From Thiothrix caldifontis (GTDB lineage: Bacteria > Pseudomonadota > Gammaproteobacteria > Thiotrichales > Thiotrichaceae): a stretch of DNA of 64,000 nucleotides. The notes beneath the pieces are model-generated. The model searched no databases. It worked only from the letters and a program-made list of their open reading frames with translations, and was not told where the DNA came from. Below are positions 16,066 to 27,939 of the stretch, piece by piece. Numbering within the stretch: position 1 is the stretch's first letter; each line of letters opens with the position of its first letter. A program made the translations under genes and the position numbers. The stretch is from contig NZ_FNQP01000013.1 of NCBI RefSeq assembly GCF_900107695.1, forward strand, positions 1 to 64,000, read 5' to 3'.

Positions 16066-18937
16066 GCGGGTAGCCATTATCAGCCGTGCCGACTTGCTAC
16101 GCTGTTGGGTGGTGGGCAAAGGTCAGGAGTTGGATGGGGTGGCGGCTGCACTCGGTTTTACACGGGAAGCAAGGCCAGAAATCAGACCCTTGCCCGCCCG
16201 TCATATCCCACCAATTATTGATCTGGGAACCCTGCCGCCAGCGGAACCACCACCGCTTCCTAAAGAACTGCCGCCGGTTGAGCAGGAACGGATGCACTTC
16301 TACCGCGTAACAAAACGCGAATCACTGAAGCAAGGGGATGAGTCCCCTACGGATTACCCCGCTTGGTATACCGACAGTGATGAAACTTTGCTGGATCAAG
16401 GGCGGGTTTCGCTTGTGCCGCAACACCAGAAGCTCAAGTTCCAGCCACTAGTGCCGTGGGCGCGGTTATGGCCTTTTTTGCATAACACTTTGAGCAATCT
16501 GTGCAGCGGTTGGCAACCGGATATGGAACAGGTGGTCAAGCGGGTGGCGCAGGGTGAGTTGTTGCGGCGGATGCCGCTCAAGTCGCGTAAGACGTGGGCG
16601 GGTAGTGCCTGTGTGCTGGTTGATATTAATGCGGGGACGTTTGGGCTGCGTTACGACTTCATCCATTTGCGTGACAAGTTGTTGCGCTTGCGCGGCGAGT
16701 ACGGTTTGCAGGTGCGCTATCTGGAGGATGAGCCGGGTGGTCAGGTCTATCACTGGGAGCATGAGCGCGAGGTGGTCGAGCCGTGGGTGACTCCGCCGCC
16801 GGATGTGCCATTGCTGATCATCAGCGATTTGGGGGCGTTAACCCAGTCGCGGCGCAAGTTGTATGCGTGGTTGGTGTTTGGGCGCGAACTGGCGGCGAAG
16901 GGTTGCCGCCCGGTGGTGTTGATGCCTGTTCCGGTGCGGATGATTGATGCACGTTTGCTGAAATATTTCACTTGCATCAGTTGGGATCGGGGCAGCCGTT
17001 TGCAGCCGGTGTTGAATGTCCGCCCGGATAACATTGCGCCTGACGAGCATCAGGCCAAGGTCAGGCAATTGCTGAACCGGCTTGCGCCTGCGGTGCGGGT
17101 CAATAGTAGTTTGTTGCGGGCAACGCGCTATTTGTTAGCGTCCGAAGCGTTTGATGTGGGGCATGAAGCGGCGGTGTGGCAGCATCCCGCCATCCAGAAT
17201 CATGGCGATGAATTCGTTTGGCAGATGTCCGACCACGAGCAATTCTTGCAGGCATTCCGGCAATTGCCTGCGCCGCAACAGCAGGCGATGATTGATTTCA
17301 TCGCCCGCTATCATGCTACTTTACCGGAAGTGGTGTATTTCGAGGCGATACAGAACTGTATCCAGCTTAGCCCAGAACAGGTCGATACCGAAGTTCAGGA
17401 GGCGACACGCCGTTACATGGCGGCATTGGTCAGAACGTTTAATGAGCACCCTGAATACAAGGGTTTGAGCCAGTGGACAGGGCGGTTTGAAGATCGTCAG
17501 CAAGCTGATGTTTTGCGCCAGCACAATGCGATACTGGCGGCAATCAAGGGTATTCGGTTGCGGCATTCGCTGGCAACGGGTAAGGAAATTCCGTTTCCGG
17601 CGGGTTTCGATAAGGAATTGATGCAGCCGTTTTTGTCGGGTGTGAAACAGCCGCGCCGTTATGAACTCCGCCAGCAAGGACGAAAGTTGGTATTTGTGCC
17701 GGAAGGTGGCGCGGAAAGTGATGATGGTTTTGGGGCGCAAGGTAGCTTGTTGGCTACGCTCAATTCCAGCGTCGATTTTATCGTCAAGAATTCAACTACC
17801 CAGCAGGATTTGCAGGCTTCGCATATTCTGCGGTTCGAGCGTGATAAAACTGCGACTATTGCAATGGCGGGGACGCGCAGCTATGAACTGGAAACGGATC
17901 AGGAGCGGATTTCGGTTGAGCCGTTGATCAAGCCGGAATGGGCGGTGGCGATTGGGAATGATGTGCATGGGTTGTGGGCGGAGTCGAAGGATAATGTGGG
18001 GAATGTTTATCGGTGGTATTGGCATCCGCCTGATTATGATCATAACGGAAATCTGATGCGTGGAGTCTGGTATCCAAGTCCAGCAGATGATCCACTTTGG
18101 TTGCCAAAAGGATGGGGGCGATCTATAGGGCATGACCAATATGGCGTTTATATAGATGTTATTTTGCCATCAAAACAGTTTCATGTGGCTCAACGTTTTC
18201 GTTGGATAGAGCCAGCATCTTTTTTGATGGGTTCTCCAGAATATGAAGTTGGTCGTGGTAGATATGAAAATCAACATCCTGTCATACTCTCAAAGGGATA
18301 TTGGATGGCTGATACAGCGTGTACCCAGTTCTTGTGGGAAGATGTTATGGGGAATAATCCAAGTCGGTTTGTTAATGAAAATAACCCGGTTGAAAATATC
18401 AGTTGGCATGATGTTAATATCTTTCTAAGGGAAATTAACTTTAAGTATCCAGATCTAAAGCCACGTCTTCCTACTGAAGCTGAGTGGGAAAATGCTTGTC
18501 GAGCTGGTGTGTCTAGCGCATTCAGTTTTGAAGGTGAGTTATCACTTGAAAAAGTTAATTATTCAGGTGTTTGGGATGATTCAGGTTTTGACATAAAAGC
18601 CATTCAAAAAACTATTGAGGTTAAAAGTTACTCTCCAAATACTTGGGGATTATATGAAATGCATGGCAATGTCTGGGAATGGTGCCAAGATTGGTATGGT
18701 GATTACCCAGTAGATTCAATATCTAATCCAGAAGGTTCAGCATCAGGTAAATATCGAGTATTACGAGGAGGCTCTTGGGGAGATAGTGGTATGTATTGCC
18801 GTTCGGCTACGAGAGAGTTTGATGATCCGTCTGACGGAAATGACCGATTTAGTTTTCGTCTGGTTATAGATGTTCAGTTACCGTTAGTTGCAGTTATGAC
18901 AGAAGATAAATTTAAACGTCGTATGGGTAAGTTTTAA
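16055..18937 (+). CDS. vWA-like protein fused to a C-terminal FGE-sulfatase (C-type-lectin fold) module
   Basis: The 960-residue protein has a Pro-rich N-terminal linker (about 40-80), a vWA-like domain (about 183-310) with degenerate metal site (VLVDINAG, LLIISDLG, LMPVPVRM), a helical and beta middle (about 330-620) and an FGE/SUMF1-type module (about 700-945: FRWIEPASFLMGS, RLPTEAEWE, MHGNVWEWCQDW, RVLRGGSW, CRSATR, FRLV). The two catalytic cysteines of real formylglycine-generating enzymes are absent, so the module probably binds rather than modifies. A vWA partner next to a MoxR ATPase is the classic pairing. Base composition drops sharply near 18000: 31 G/C of 60 at 17881-17940 against 19 of 60 at 18541-18600. 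This suggests the FGE end was swapped in. Confidence 0.78.
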   Translation: MVTERVAIISRADLLRCWVVGKGQELDGVAAALGFTREARPEIRPLPARHIPPIIDLGTLPPAEPPPLPKELPPVEQERMHFYRVTKRESLKQGDESPTDYPAWYTDSDETLLDQGRVSLVPQHQKLKFQPLVPWARLWPFLHNTLSNLCSGWQPDMEQVVKRVAQGELLRRMPLKSRKTWAGSACVLVDINAGTFGLRYDFIHLRDKLLRLRGEYGLQVRYLEDEPGGQVYHWEHEREVVEPWVTPPPDVPLLIISDLGALTQSRRKLYAWLVFGRELAAKGCRPVVLMPVPVRMIDARLLKYFTCISWDRGSRLQPVLNVRPDNIAPDEHQAKVRQLLNRLAPAVRVNSSLLRATRYLLASEAFDVGHEAAVWQHPAIQNHGDEFVWQMSDHEQFLQAFRQLPAPQQQAMIDFIARYHATLPEVVYFEAIQNCIQLSPEQVDTEVQEATRRYMAALVRTFNEHPEYKGLSQWTGRFEDRQQADVLRQHNAILAAIKGIRLRHSLATGKEIPFPAGFDKELMQPFLSGVKQPRRYELRQQGRKLVFVPEGGAESDDGFGAQGSLLATLNSSVDFIVKNSTTQQDLQASHILRFERDKTATIAMAGTRSYELETDQERISVEPLIKPEWAVAIGNDVHGLWAESKDNVGNVYRWYWHPPDYDHNGNLMRGVWYPSPADDPLWLPKGWGRSIGHDQYGVYIDVILPSKQFHVAQRFRWIEPASFLMGSPEYEVGRGRYENQHPVILSKGYWMADTACTQFLWEDVMGNNPSRFVNENNPVENISWHDVNIFLREINFKYPDLKPRLPTEAEWENACRAGVSSAFSFEGELSLEKVNYSGVWDDSGFDIKAIQKTIEVKSYSPNTWGLYEMHGNVWEWCQDWYGDYPVDSISNPEGSASGKYRVLRGGSWGDSGMYCRSATREFDDPSDGNDRFSFRLVIDVQLPLVAVMTEDKFKRRMGKF

Positions 18938-19006
18938 AAATGCATATGATTCCATATTTGATTGATGGAATAGGGCTTATTTGTTTTTTATTTTTTGGAG
19001 TTTACT

Positions 19007-20320
19007 GTGCGAATCCATAAAATCCTTCCTGACGAATTTCCTGAATCTTGGGCATCAGATTGGGGGGAAGATGAATATGGCTTGTGGATGGCTTTTACTT
19101 ACAAAGGTGTGAAGCAGTTATTTCGGTGGTGTGAACCGGGAACATTTTTAATGGGATCTCCAGAGAATCAGTTAGGACGGGGGTCTACTAGTGTGGAAGA
19201 AACCCAGCATGAGGTAATATTTTCCGGTGGCTTCTGGATTGCAGAGACTACAGTGACACAGGGACTATGGCAAGCGGTCATGGGCAATAACCCTAGTGTG
19301 TTTATACACCCTAATTGCCCAGTAGAAAATATCAGTTGGGATGATGCTCAATCTTTCATCACAAGAATGAATGAGATGAAACCTGAACTTAAGTTGTGTT
19401 TGCCGACTGAAATTCAATGGGAATATTCTTGTCGAGCGGGTAGTGTTTCACCATTTCACTTTGGAGAACTGATTACATCAGATTTTGTTAATTTCGATGG
19501 CACTGTTCCTTACGATAATAGTGAAAGCAGTGAGTTTCGAGAGCGAACTATTGAGGTAAAAAGCTTTCCACCAAATGCTTGGGGATTGCATGAAATGCAC
19601 GGAAATGTATGGGAATGGTGTCAAAATGGGTATGACGGTAATCTTCCGGGCGAATATTCTTCTATTACCCGCCGAGTGTTGCGTGGTGGATCATGGCTTT
19701 CGGATGGTGAAAATTGCCGTTCTGCACATCGTTCTCGAATTATCCAAACTCATCACCATGAAACATATGGTTTTCGATTAGCACGAACTTGCCATTTGCT
19801 TCCTACAGTTACACTTGTAAAGAAAAGTAAGCCTTTGAATGTTTTATCTGACAGGGGTTTGGTTTTTTACTATAACAATAAGCTTCCATGTGCAGCATTT
19901 AATATTCTAAAGAGTGCTATTGAAATTAATGGAGAACATGAACTAACTTCCGACTTTGATGAATTCAGAATTGATGCCTATATATTAGCAGATTCGCCAA
20001 CTTCTCGCATTGTAGTGATGGACTTTGATAATACTATTACGACGGATATGGATTTTTATCTTGATCTAATTGATGCTTATCGTAGTCATGATTGGGAACC
20101 TGTGGTTTGCACTTTACGAGGCGATAATAATGAAAATTTGTTAGAAATTCATGAAAAATTACATGACACTGGTATTCGGGTGTATGCAACTAATGGTAGG
20201 AAGAAGCGTGTTTTCATGTTGCATGAGGGAATTAGTGTAGGACTTTGGATAGATGATTATTTTCCATCTATTTCTCAGTTAGGAACTAATTTTTTAATAA
20301 AAAATGGTATAGAGTTTTGA
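19007..20320 (+). CDS. FGE-sulfatase module fused to a HAD-like phosphatase domain
   Basis: The GTG at 19007 is the likely start: it gives MRIHKILPDEFPESW, matching the paralogues, with TTGGAG 6 bases upstream; an in-frame TTG 4 codons earlier is less likely. Residues about 10-260 form the FGE module (FLMGSPENQ, CLPTEIQWE, MHGNVWEWCQ, RVLRGGSW, CRSAHR, GFRLAR) without catalytic cysteines. Residues about 330-437 show HAD motifs: DFDNT at 339-343, Thr369 in CTLRGD, Lys399/400 in GRKKR and WIDD ending at 417. All four HAD motifs are present, so phosphatase or phosphotransferase activity is plausible. The gene is AT-rich (18 G/C of 60 at 19861-19920), unlike the core genome. It reads as sensor plus enzymatic effector. 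Confidence 0.78.
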   Translation: MRIHKILPDEFPESWASDWGEDEYGLWMAFTYKGVKQLFRWCEPGTFLMGSPENQLGRGSTSVEETQHEVIFSGGFWIAETTVTQGLWQAVMGNNPSVFIHPNCPVENISWDDAQSFITRMNEMKPELKLCLPTEIQWEYSCRAGSVSPFHFGELITSDFVNFDGTVPYDNSESSEFRERTIEVKSFPPNAWGLHEMHGNVWEWCQNGYDGNLPGEYSSITRRVLRGGSWLSDGENCRSAHRSRIIQTHHHETYGFRLARTCHLLPTVTLVKKSKPLNVLSDRGLVFYYNNKLPCAAFNILKSAIEINGEHELTSDFDEFRIDAYILADSPTSRIVVMDFDNTITTDMDFYLDLIDAYRSHDWEPVVCTLRGDNNENLLEIHEKLHDTGIRVYATNGRKKRVFMLHEGISVGLWIDDYFPSISQLGTNFLIKNGIEF

Positions 20321-20336
20321 ATAATTCGGTAAATAT

Positions 20337-21158
20337 ATGGCACGTAAACATACAGTATTTCCAGCCGAGTTCCCCGAATCTTGGGCATCTGATTGGGGCG
20401 AAGACGACTTCGGTATTTTCATGGGTTTTACTTACAAGGATGTACGGCAACTGTTTCGTTGGATAGAGCCAGGAATATTTTTGATGGGGGCATCTGAAAA
20501 TGAACTGGAGCGTAATAGCGATGAGGTTCAACATGAAGTTACTCTAACCAAAGGTTTTTGGCTTGCAGATACAGCTGTGACTCAGGCTCTCTGGAAGGCA
20601 GTAATGGGTGAAAATCCTAGTCGTTTCAAAGGTGAAAATTACCCTGTAGAAAATGTTACTTGGAATGATACTCAAACCTTCATAAGTAAACTTAACAGGA
20701 TGAAAGCAGAATTACGTTTATGTCTTCCGACAGAGGCACAATGGGAATATGCATGTCGAGCAGAGACAACAACACGTTATGCTTTTGGAAATGAATTGAC
20801 TAAAGAGCAGGCTAATTTCAATGCATCGGGAACAGTCGCGGTGGCAAATTATCCTGCCAATGCTTGGGGATTGTATGATATGCATGGCAATGTATGGGAG
20901 TGTTGTCAGGATAAATATGGTGACTATTCAAAACATCCGGTAGTAGATCCTTTGGGAGTTAATTTGGGTTTTTCTTATGGATTGATAGATTCGGATCGTG
21001 TGTTACGCGGTGGTTCGTGGCGTAGTAATGCAAAGTCTTGTCGTTCTGGGACTCGTGATTATTATGACCCTGTGAAGCGTGAAGTTTTAGATAACCTTGG
21101 TTTCCGTCTTGCTCGAAGCCATAATTTTCCTCCTTTCAGAACAGCAAAATACAAGTAA
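20337..21158 (+). CDS. Stand-alone FGE-sulfatase (C-type-lectin fold) protein
   Basis: The 273-residue protein is almost only the FGE module: the N-terminal FPESWASDWGEDDFGIFMGF segment shared by the array, FLMGASENELER, CLPTEAQWEYACRAE, MHGNVWECCQD and RVLRGGSW followed by CRSGTRD and LGFRLARS. The active-site cysteines of true FGE are missing. It has no added effector domain, so it is the minimal form in the array. It lies 16 bases after the FGE-HAD gene and 8 bases before the next one. Confidence 0.78.
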   Translation: MARKHTVFPAEFPESWASDWGEDDFGIFMGFTYKDVRQLFRWIEPGIFLMGASENELERNSDEVQHEVTLTKGFWLADTAVTQALWKAVMGENPSRFKGENYPVENVTWNDTQTFISKLNRMKAELRLCLPTEAQWEYACRAETTTRYAFGNELTKEQANFNASGTVAVANYPANAWGLYDMHGNVWECCQDKYGDYSKHPVVDPLGVNLGFSYGLIDSDRVLRGGSWRSNAKSCRSGTRDYYDPVKREVLDNLGFRLARSHNFPPFRTAKYK

Positions 21159-21166
21159 ATTTAAAT

Positions 21167-22522
21167 ATGGCTCGAATCCACCAAATCCTTCCTGATGAAT
21201 TCCCCGAATCTTGGGCATCCGATTGGGGAGAAGATGAATACGGTATTTTTATGGGGTTTACTTACAAAGGTGTGCGGCAGATCTTCCGCTGGATAGAGCC
21301 TGGGAGATTTCTAATGGGATCGCCGGAAGATGAGCCAGAGCGTGAAAGTGATGAGACTCAACATGAAGTCACTTTCATCAAAGGCTTTTGGATCGCCGAT
21401 ACAACTGTAACTCAAGCCCTATGGGAAGCTGTGATGGATGAAAACCCCAGTAACTTTAAAGGTACGCGCCGCCCTGTGGAAAAGGTTAGTTGGGACGATG
21501 TTCAAGTCTTCATAAATAAGATGAACGAAATGAAAGAGGAGCTACGGTTATGCCTCCCAACTGAAGCACAGTGGGAATATTCATGTCGGGCGGGAACAGT
21601 TACCCCGTTTTACTTTGGTGAGCAAATTAGTTCGGAAATTGTTAATTATGATGGCAACTACCCTTATAACAACAGCAGTAAAAGTAGATTTTTGGGTCAG
21701 ACTTTTGAAGTGGGTAGCGTTACTCCCAACAATTGGGGCTTGTATGAAATGCATGGAAATGTGTATGAGTGGTGTCAGGATTACTATTGTTCGTATCCAA
21801 CGCAGGAGGTAGCCGAACCACAAGTGTTACCGTCAGGTTTTGACCGTGTGCTACGTGGTGGCTCGTGGATATCCGATGGTGGGCATTGTCGTTCTGCTTA
21901 CCGTGAACATTTTGATCCAACTGCTCGAATAGGGCGCTATGGTTTTCGTCTTGCCCGATGTCTTGAGCTTCAGCCAGTTCAATTAAATATGACCAAGCCA
22001 GCCGCAGCTAGGGACACTCATGATGAAGTGCATGGGATAAATGTAAAAAAAGACATGAATCCTTATAGAAAACTGATGATGTTGGGATTGAATGAATTGC
22101 TCATGCGAGGACTACTTTCGTTAGATTGGGATGGCGAGACAAGCGATGATGCAGCATATATTGAAACCAATATCACAGGCTATAACTCTATAATCGCTTG
22201 GACTGGAATAGGCTTTGGTGAGGTAAAAATCAGTGTATGGTGGAAGTACGATCATAATAAACATCCCCAAGCCAATTTATCTGGTAATGAGCGAGAATCT
22301 TTTTCTACCTCGCGCCCCTTGGCTAAAAAGCAACATTACCCAAAATTTGTCGGTGTTGTGTGCAGTGCTTGGATTGAAAGGAAGAGAGGCAAGTATTTGC
22401 AAGGGAAGGGTAATGATTATTTGTTTGATAAATATACTCGTAGTGGGGAGTTGGAGCATCTAAAGCAGTTGCCAAGCCCTGTTCCATTGGGCTATGAGCC
22501 GGAAGGCAATTTCCATATGTAG
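21167..22522 (+). CDS. FGE-sulfatase module with an unrecognised C-terminal domain
   Basis: This 451-residue protein repeats the array's FGE module in residues 1-265 (FPESWASDWGEDEYGIFMGF, FLMGSPEDEPERES, MHGNVYEWCQDYY, RVLRGGSW, CRSAYRE, GFRLARC). Residues about 275-451 form an extra domain with AWTGIGFGEVKISVWW, a basic AWIERKRGKYLQGKGND stretch and a Pro-rich end. I do not recognise it. By position it matches the HAD domain of the first paralogue, so a second effector type is a reasonable inference. Confidence 0.75.
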   Translation: MARIHQILPDEFPESWASDWGEDEYGIFMGFTYKGVRQIFRWIEPGRFLMGSPEDEPERESDETQHEVTFIKGFWIADTTVTQALWEAVMDENPSNFKGTRRPVEKVSWDDVQVFINKMNEMKEELRLCLPTEAQWEYSCRAGTVTPFYFGEQISSEIVNYDGNYPYNNSSKSRFLGQTFEVGSVTPNNWGLYEMHGNVYEWCQDYYCSYPTQEVAEPQVLPSGFDRVLRGGSWISDGGHCRSAYREHFDPTARIGRYGFRLARCLELQPVQLNMTKPAAARDTHDEVHGINVKKDMNPYRKLMMLGLNELLMRGLLSLDWDGETSDDAAYIETNITGYNSIIAWTGIGFGEVKISVWWKYDHNKHPQANLSGNERESFSTSRPLAKKQHYPKFVGVVCSAWIERKRGKYLQGKGNDYLFDKYTRSGELEHLKQLPSPVPLGYEPEGNFHM

Positions 22523-22590
22523 CTAGATTTTTTGTGCGCAAGGAAAGTATTTTTTAATTTTTAAGAAAACGGCATGAAGGGGAACGGAAA

Positions 22591-23496
22591 GTGATTATGC
22601 GAACCCACAAAATATTTCCCACTGAGTTCCCTGAACCTTGGGCATCCGATTGGGGCGAAGATGAATACGGCCTGTTCATGGGCTTCACCTACAAAGGCGT
22701 GAGGCAGGATTTCCGCTGGATTGAACCGGGGACATTCTTAATGGGGTCTCCAGAAGATGAGGCAGAACGCAGGAGTAACGAAATTCAGCACGAAGTTACT
22801 CTTAGCAAAGGCTTTTGGCTGGCTAACACTGCTGTTACTCAATCATTGTGGGAAACAGTGATGGGAAATAATTTCAGTCGTTTTAAGGATAAAAATCACC
22901 CAGTAGATAATGTCAGTTGGAATGATGCTCAAGCTTTCATCAGCAAAATGAACAGTATGAAAGAGGAACTACAGTTGAGTCTTCCGACTGAAGCGCAATG
23001 GGAATATGCCTGTCGGGCAGGAACAAGCACCCCATTTTACCTCGGTGAGCAAATCAATTCTGAGAGAGCCAATTTCAATGGTACAACACCTTACAACAAC
23101 GGCAGGGAAAGCGAATTTAGACAGCAAACCGTTGAGGTTGGCACTCTTCATCCCAACGACTGGGGCTTATACGAAATGCACGGCAATGTGCAGGAATGGT
23201 GTCAGAATTGGTTCAGCAACTATCCAGTACAGCCGTCGTTAATCGACCCTATAGGGCCAGAGACAGGTGAGCATCGTGTGTTGCGCGGCGGTTCATGGTT
23301 CAGTAATGGCAGTGGCTGTCGTGCTGCTTACCGCGATTATGGTAGTCCTACCTACCGCAGTGGTGGTTATGGGTTTCGTTTTACCCACGGTTTTTGTGCT
23401 TCAGCTAGTCGGGTCATGCAAAAGCAGACCAATAGCCAGTTGGGACAAGTGTTGTGGAGCGAATGGGACACAAGCGAGGGAGGGGATGGGGGGTAA
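22591..23496 (+). CDS. FGE-sulfatase (C-type-lectin fold) protein, last of the array
   Basis: GTG at 22591 has AGGGGA 7 bases upstream; the ATG at 22597 matches the paralogues better and cannot be excluded. The 301-residue protein has the same module (FPEPWASDWGEDEYGLFMGF, FLMGSPEDEAERRS, LPTEAQWEYACRAG, MHGNVQEWCQNW, RVLRGGSW, CRAAYRDY, GFRFTHG) and a short 35-residue tail. Its composition (32 G/C of 60 at 22621-22680) is like the core genome, unlike the three preceding AT-rich paralogues, so it has a different history. Confidence 0.76.
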   Translation: MIMRTHKIFPTEFPEPWASDWGEDEYGLFMGFTYKGVRQDFRWIEPGTFLMGSPEDEAERRSNEIQHEVTLSKGFWLANTAVTQSLWETVMGNNFSRFKDKNHPVDNVSWNDAQAFISKMNSMKEELQLSLPTEAQWEYACRAGTSTPFYLGEQINSERANFNGTTPYNNGRESEFRQQTVEVGTLHPNDWGLYEMHGNVQEWCQNWFSNYPVQPSLIDPIGPETGEHRVLRGGSWFSNGSGCRAAYRDYGSPTYRSGGYGFRFTHGFCASASRVMQKQTNSQLGQVLWSEWDTSEGGDGG

Positions 23497-23560
23497 GACA
23501 ATTTCATTGCCATTGTTTGTGGCATACTCTAGCCATGCAACCACCTGATAGGTAACACTC

Positions 23561-23959
23561 ATGTCTACCATACAAGTCACTTCGCAGGTTTCCACCGAAG
23601 ACCTATTGCACGGCGTAGAAAGCCTGCCGACTGAAGAGCTTGAACAGTTTGTTGCGCGTGTGTTGGTGCTGTGTGCCAGACGCAAAGCCAACAGTCTGAA
23701 TGAACAGGAAAGTAGATTGCTGCAACTGATCAACCGCCCTGTTCCCACCACAGTGCAAAGTCGCTACGACCTGCTTACACACAAACAGCGTGCAAATACG
23801 CTAAGCGCAAATGAATACGCTGAACTGCTTCAAGTCATTGAGCAGATTGAGCAATTCGATACCGAACGTGTGCAGCATCTCGTGACCTTGGCACAACTGC
23901 GTCAAGTCTCGCTGGATAAACTCATGCACGATTTGGGTATCATTGGTCAATCTGCGTGA
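23561..23959 (+). CDS. Conserved hypothetical protein, helical
   Basis: This 132-residue, mostly helical acidic protein has the pattern STEDLLHGVESLPTEELEQFVARVL, a central LLQLINRPVP...RYDLLTHK, and DTERVQHLVTLAQLRQVSLDKLMHDLGI at the end. I recall proteins of the same pattern from filamentous cyanobacteria, often beside nuclease or toxin-like genes, but this was not checked. The start is the ATG after a weak GGTAA site. No partner gene follows here, because pyrG begins about 100 bases later. Function unknown. Confidence 0.65.
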   Translation: MSTIQVTSQVSTEDLLHGVESLPTEELEQFVARVLVLCARRKANSLNEQESRLLQLINRPVPTTVQSRYDLLTHKQRANTLSANEYAELLQVIEQIEQFDTERVQHLVTLAQLRQVSLDKLMHDLGIIGQSA

Positions 23960-23994
23960 GCATCCACCAACGTAAGGCGCTTTTCTTGCCTTAG

Positions 23995-27855
<3,861 letters not shown>

Positions 27856-27882
27856 TTTTAGCCGCTGAATGCCTGAGCTGAG

Positions 27883-27920
27883 AAAGCCCTCAGTCTAGCG
27901 ATAGGCTGGGGGCTTTTTTA
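27883..27920 (+). terminator. Intrinsic terminator after eno
   Basis: The stem AAGCCCTCAGTCTA pairs with TAGGCTGGGGGCTT around GCGA, with a few mismatches, and is followed by TTTTTT. The convergent gene at 27940 ends close by, so the hairpin may serve both sides. Confidence 0.85.
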
Positions 27921-27939
27921 TTAGGCTAGGCAATAAGTA

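Noticed and set aside
18760-23400. A diversity-generating retroelement currently acting on the FGE array
   Set aside because: No reverse transcriptase or template repeat is in the window. The codons of the conserved RVLRGGSW segment differ synonymously between all five genes (for example CGA/CGT and GGA/GGT), whereas recent copying from one template would make them identical. A remote or ancient DGR is not excluded.
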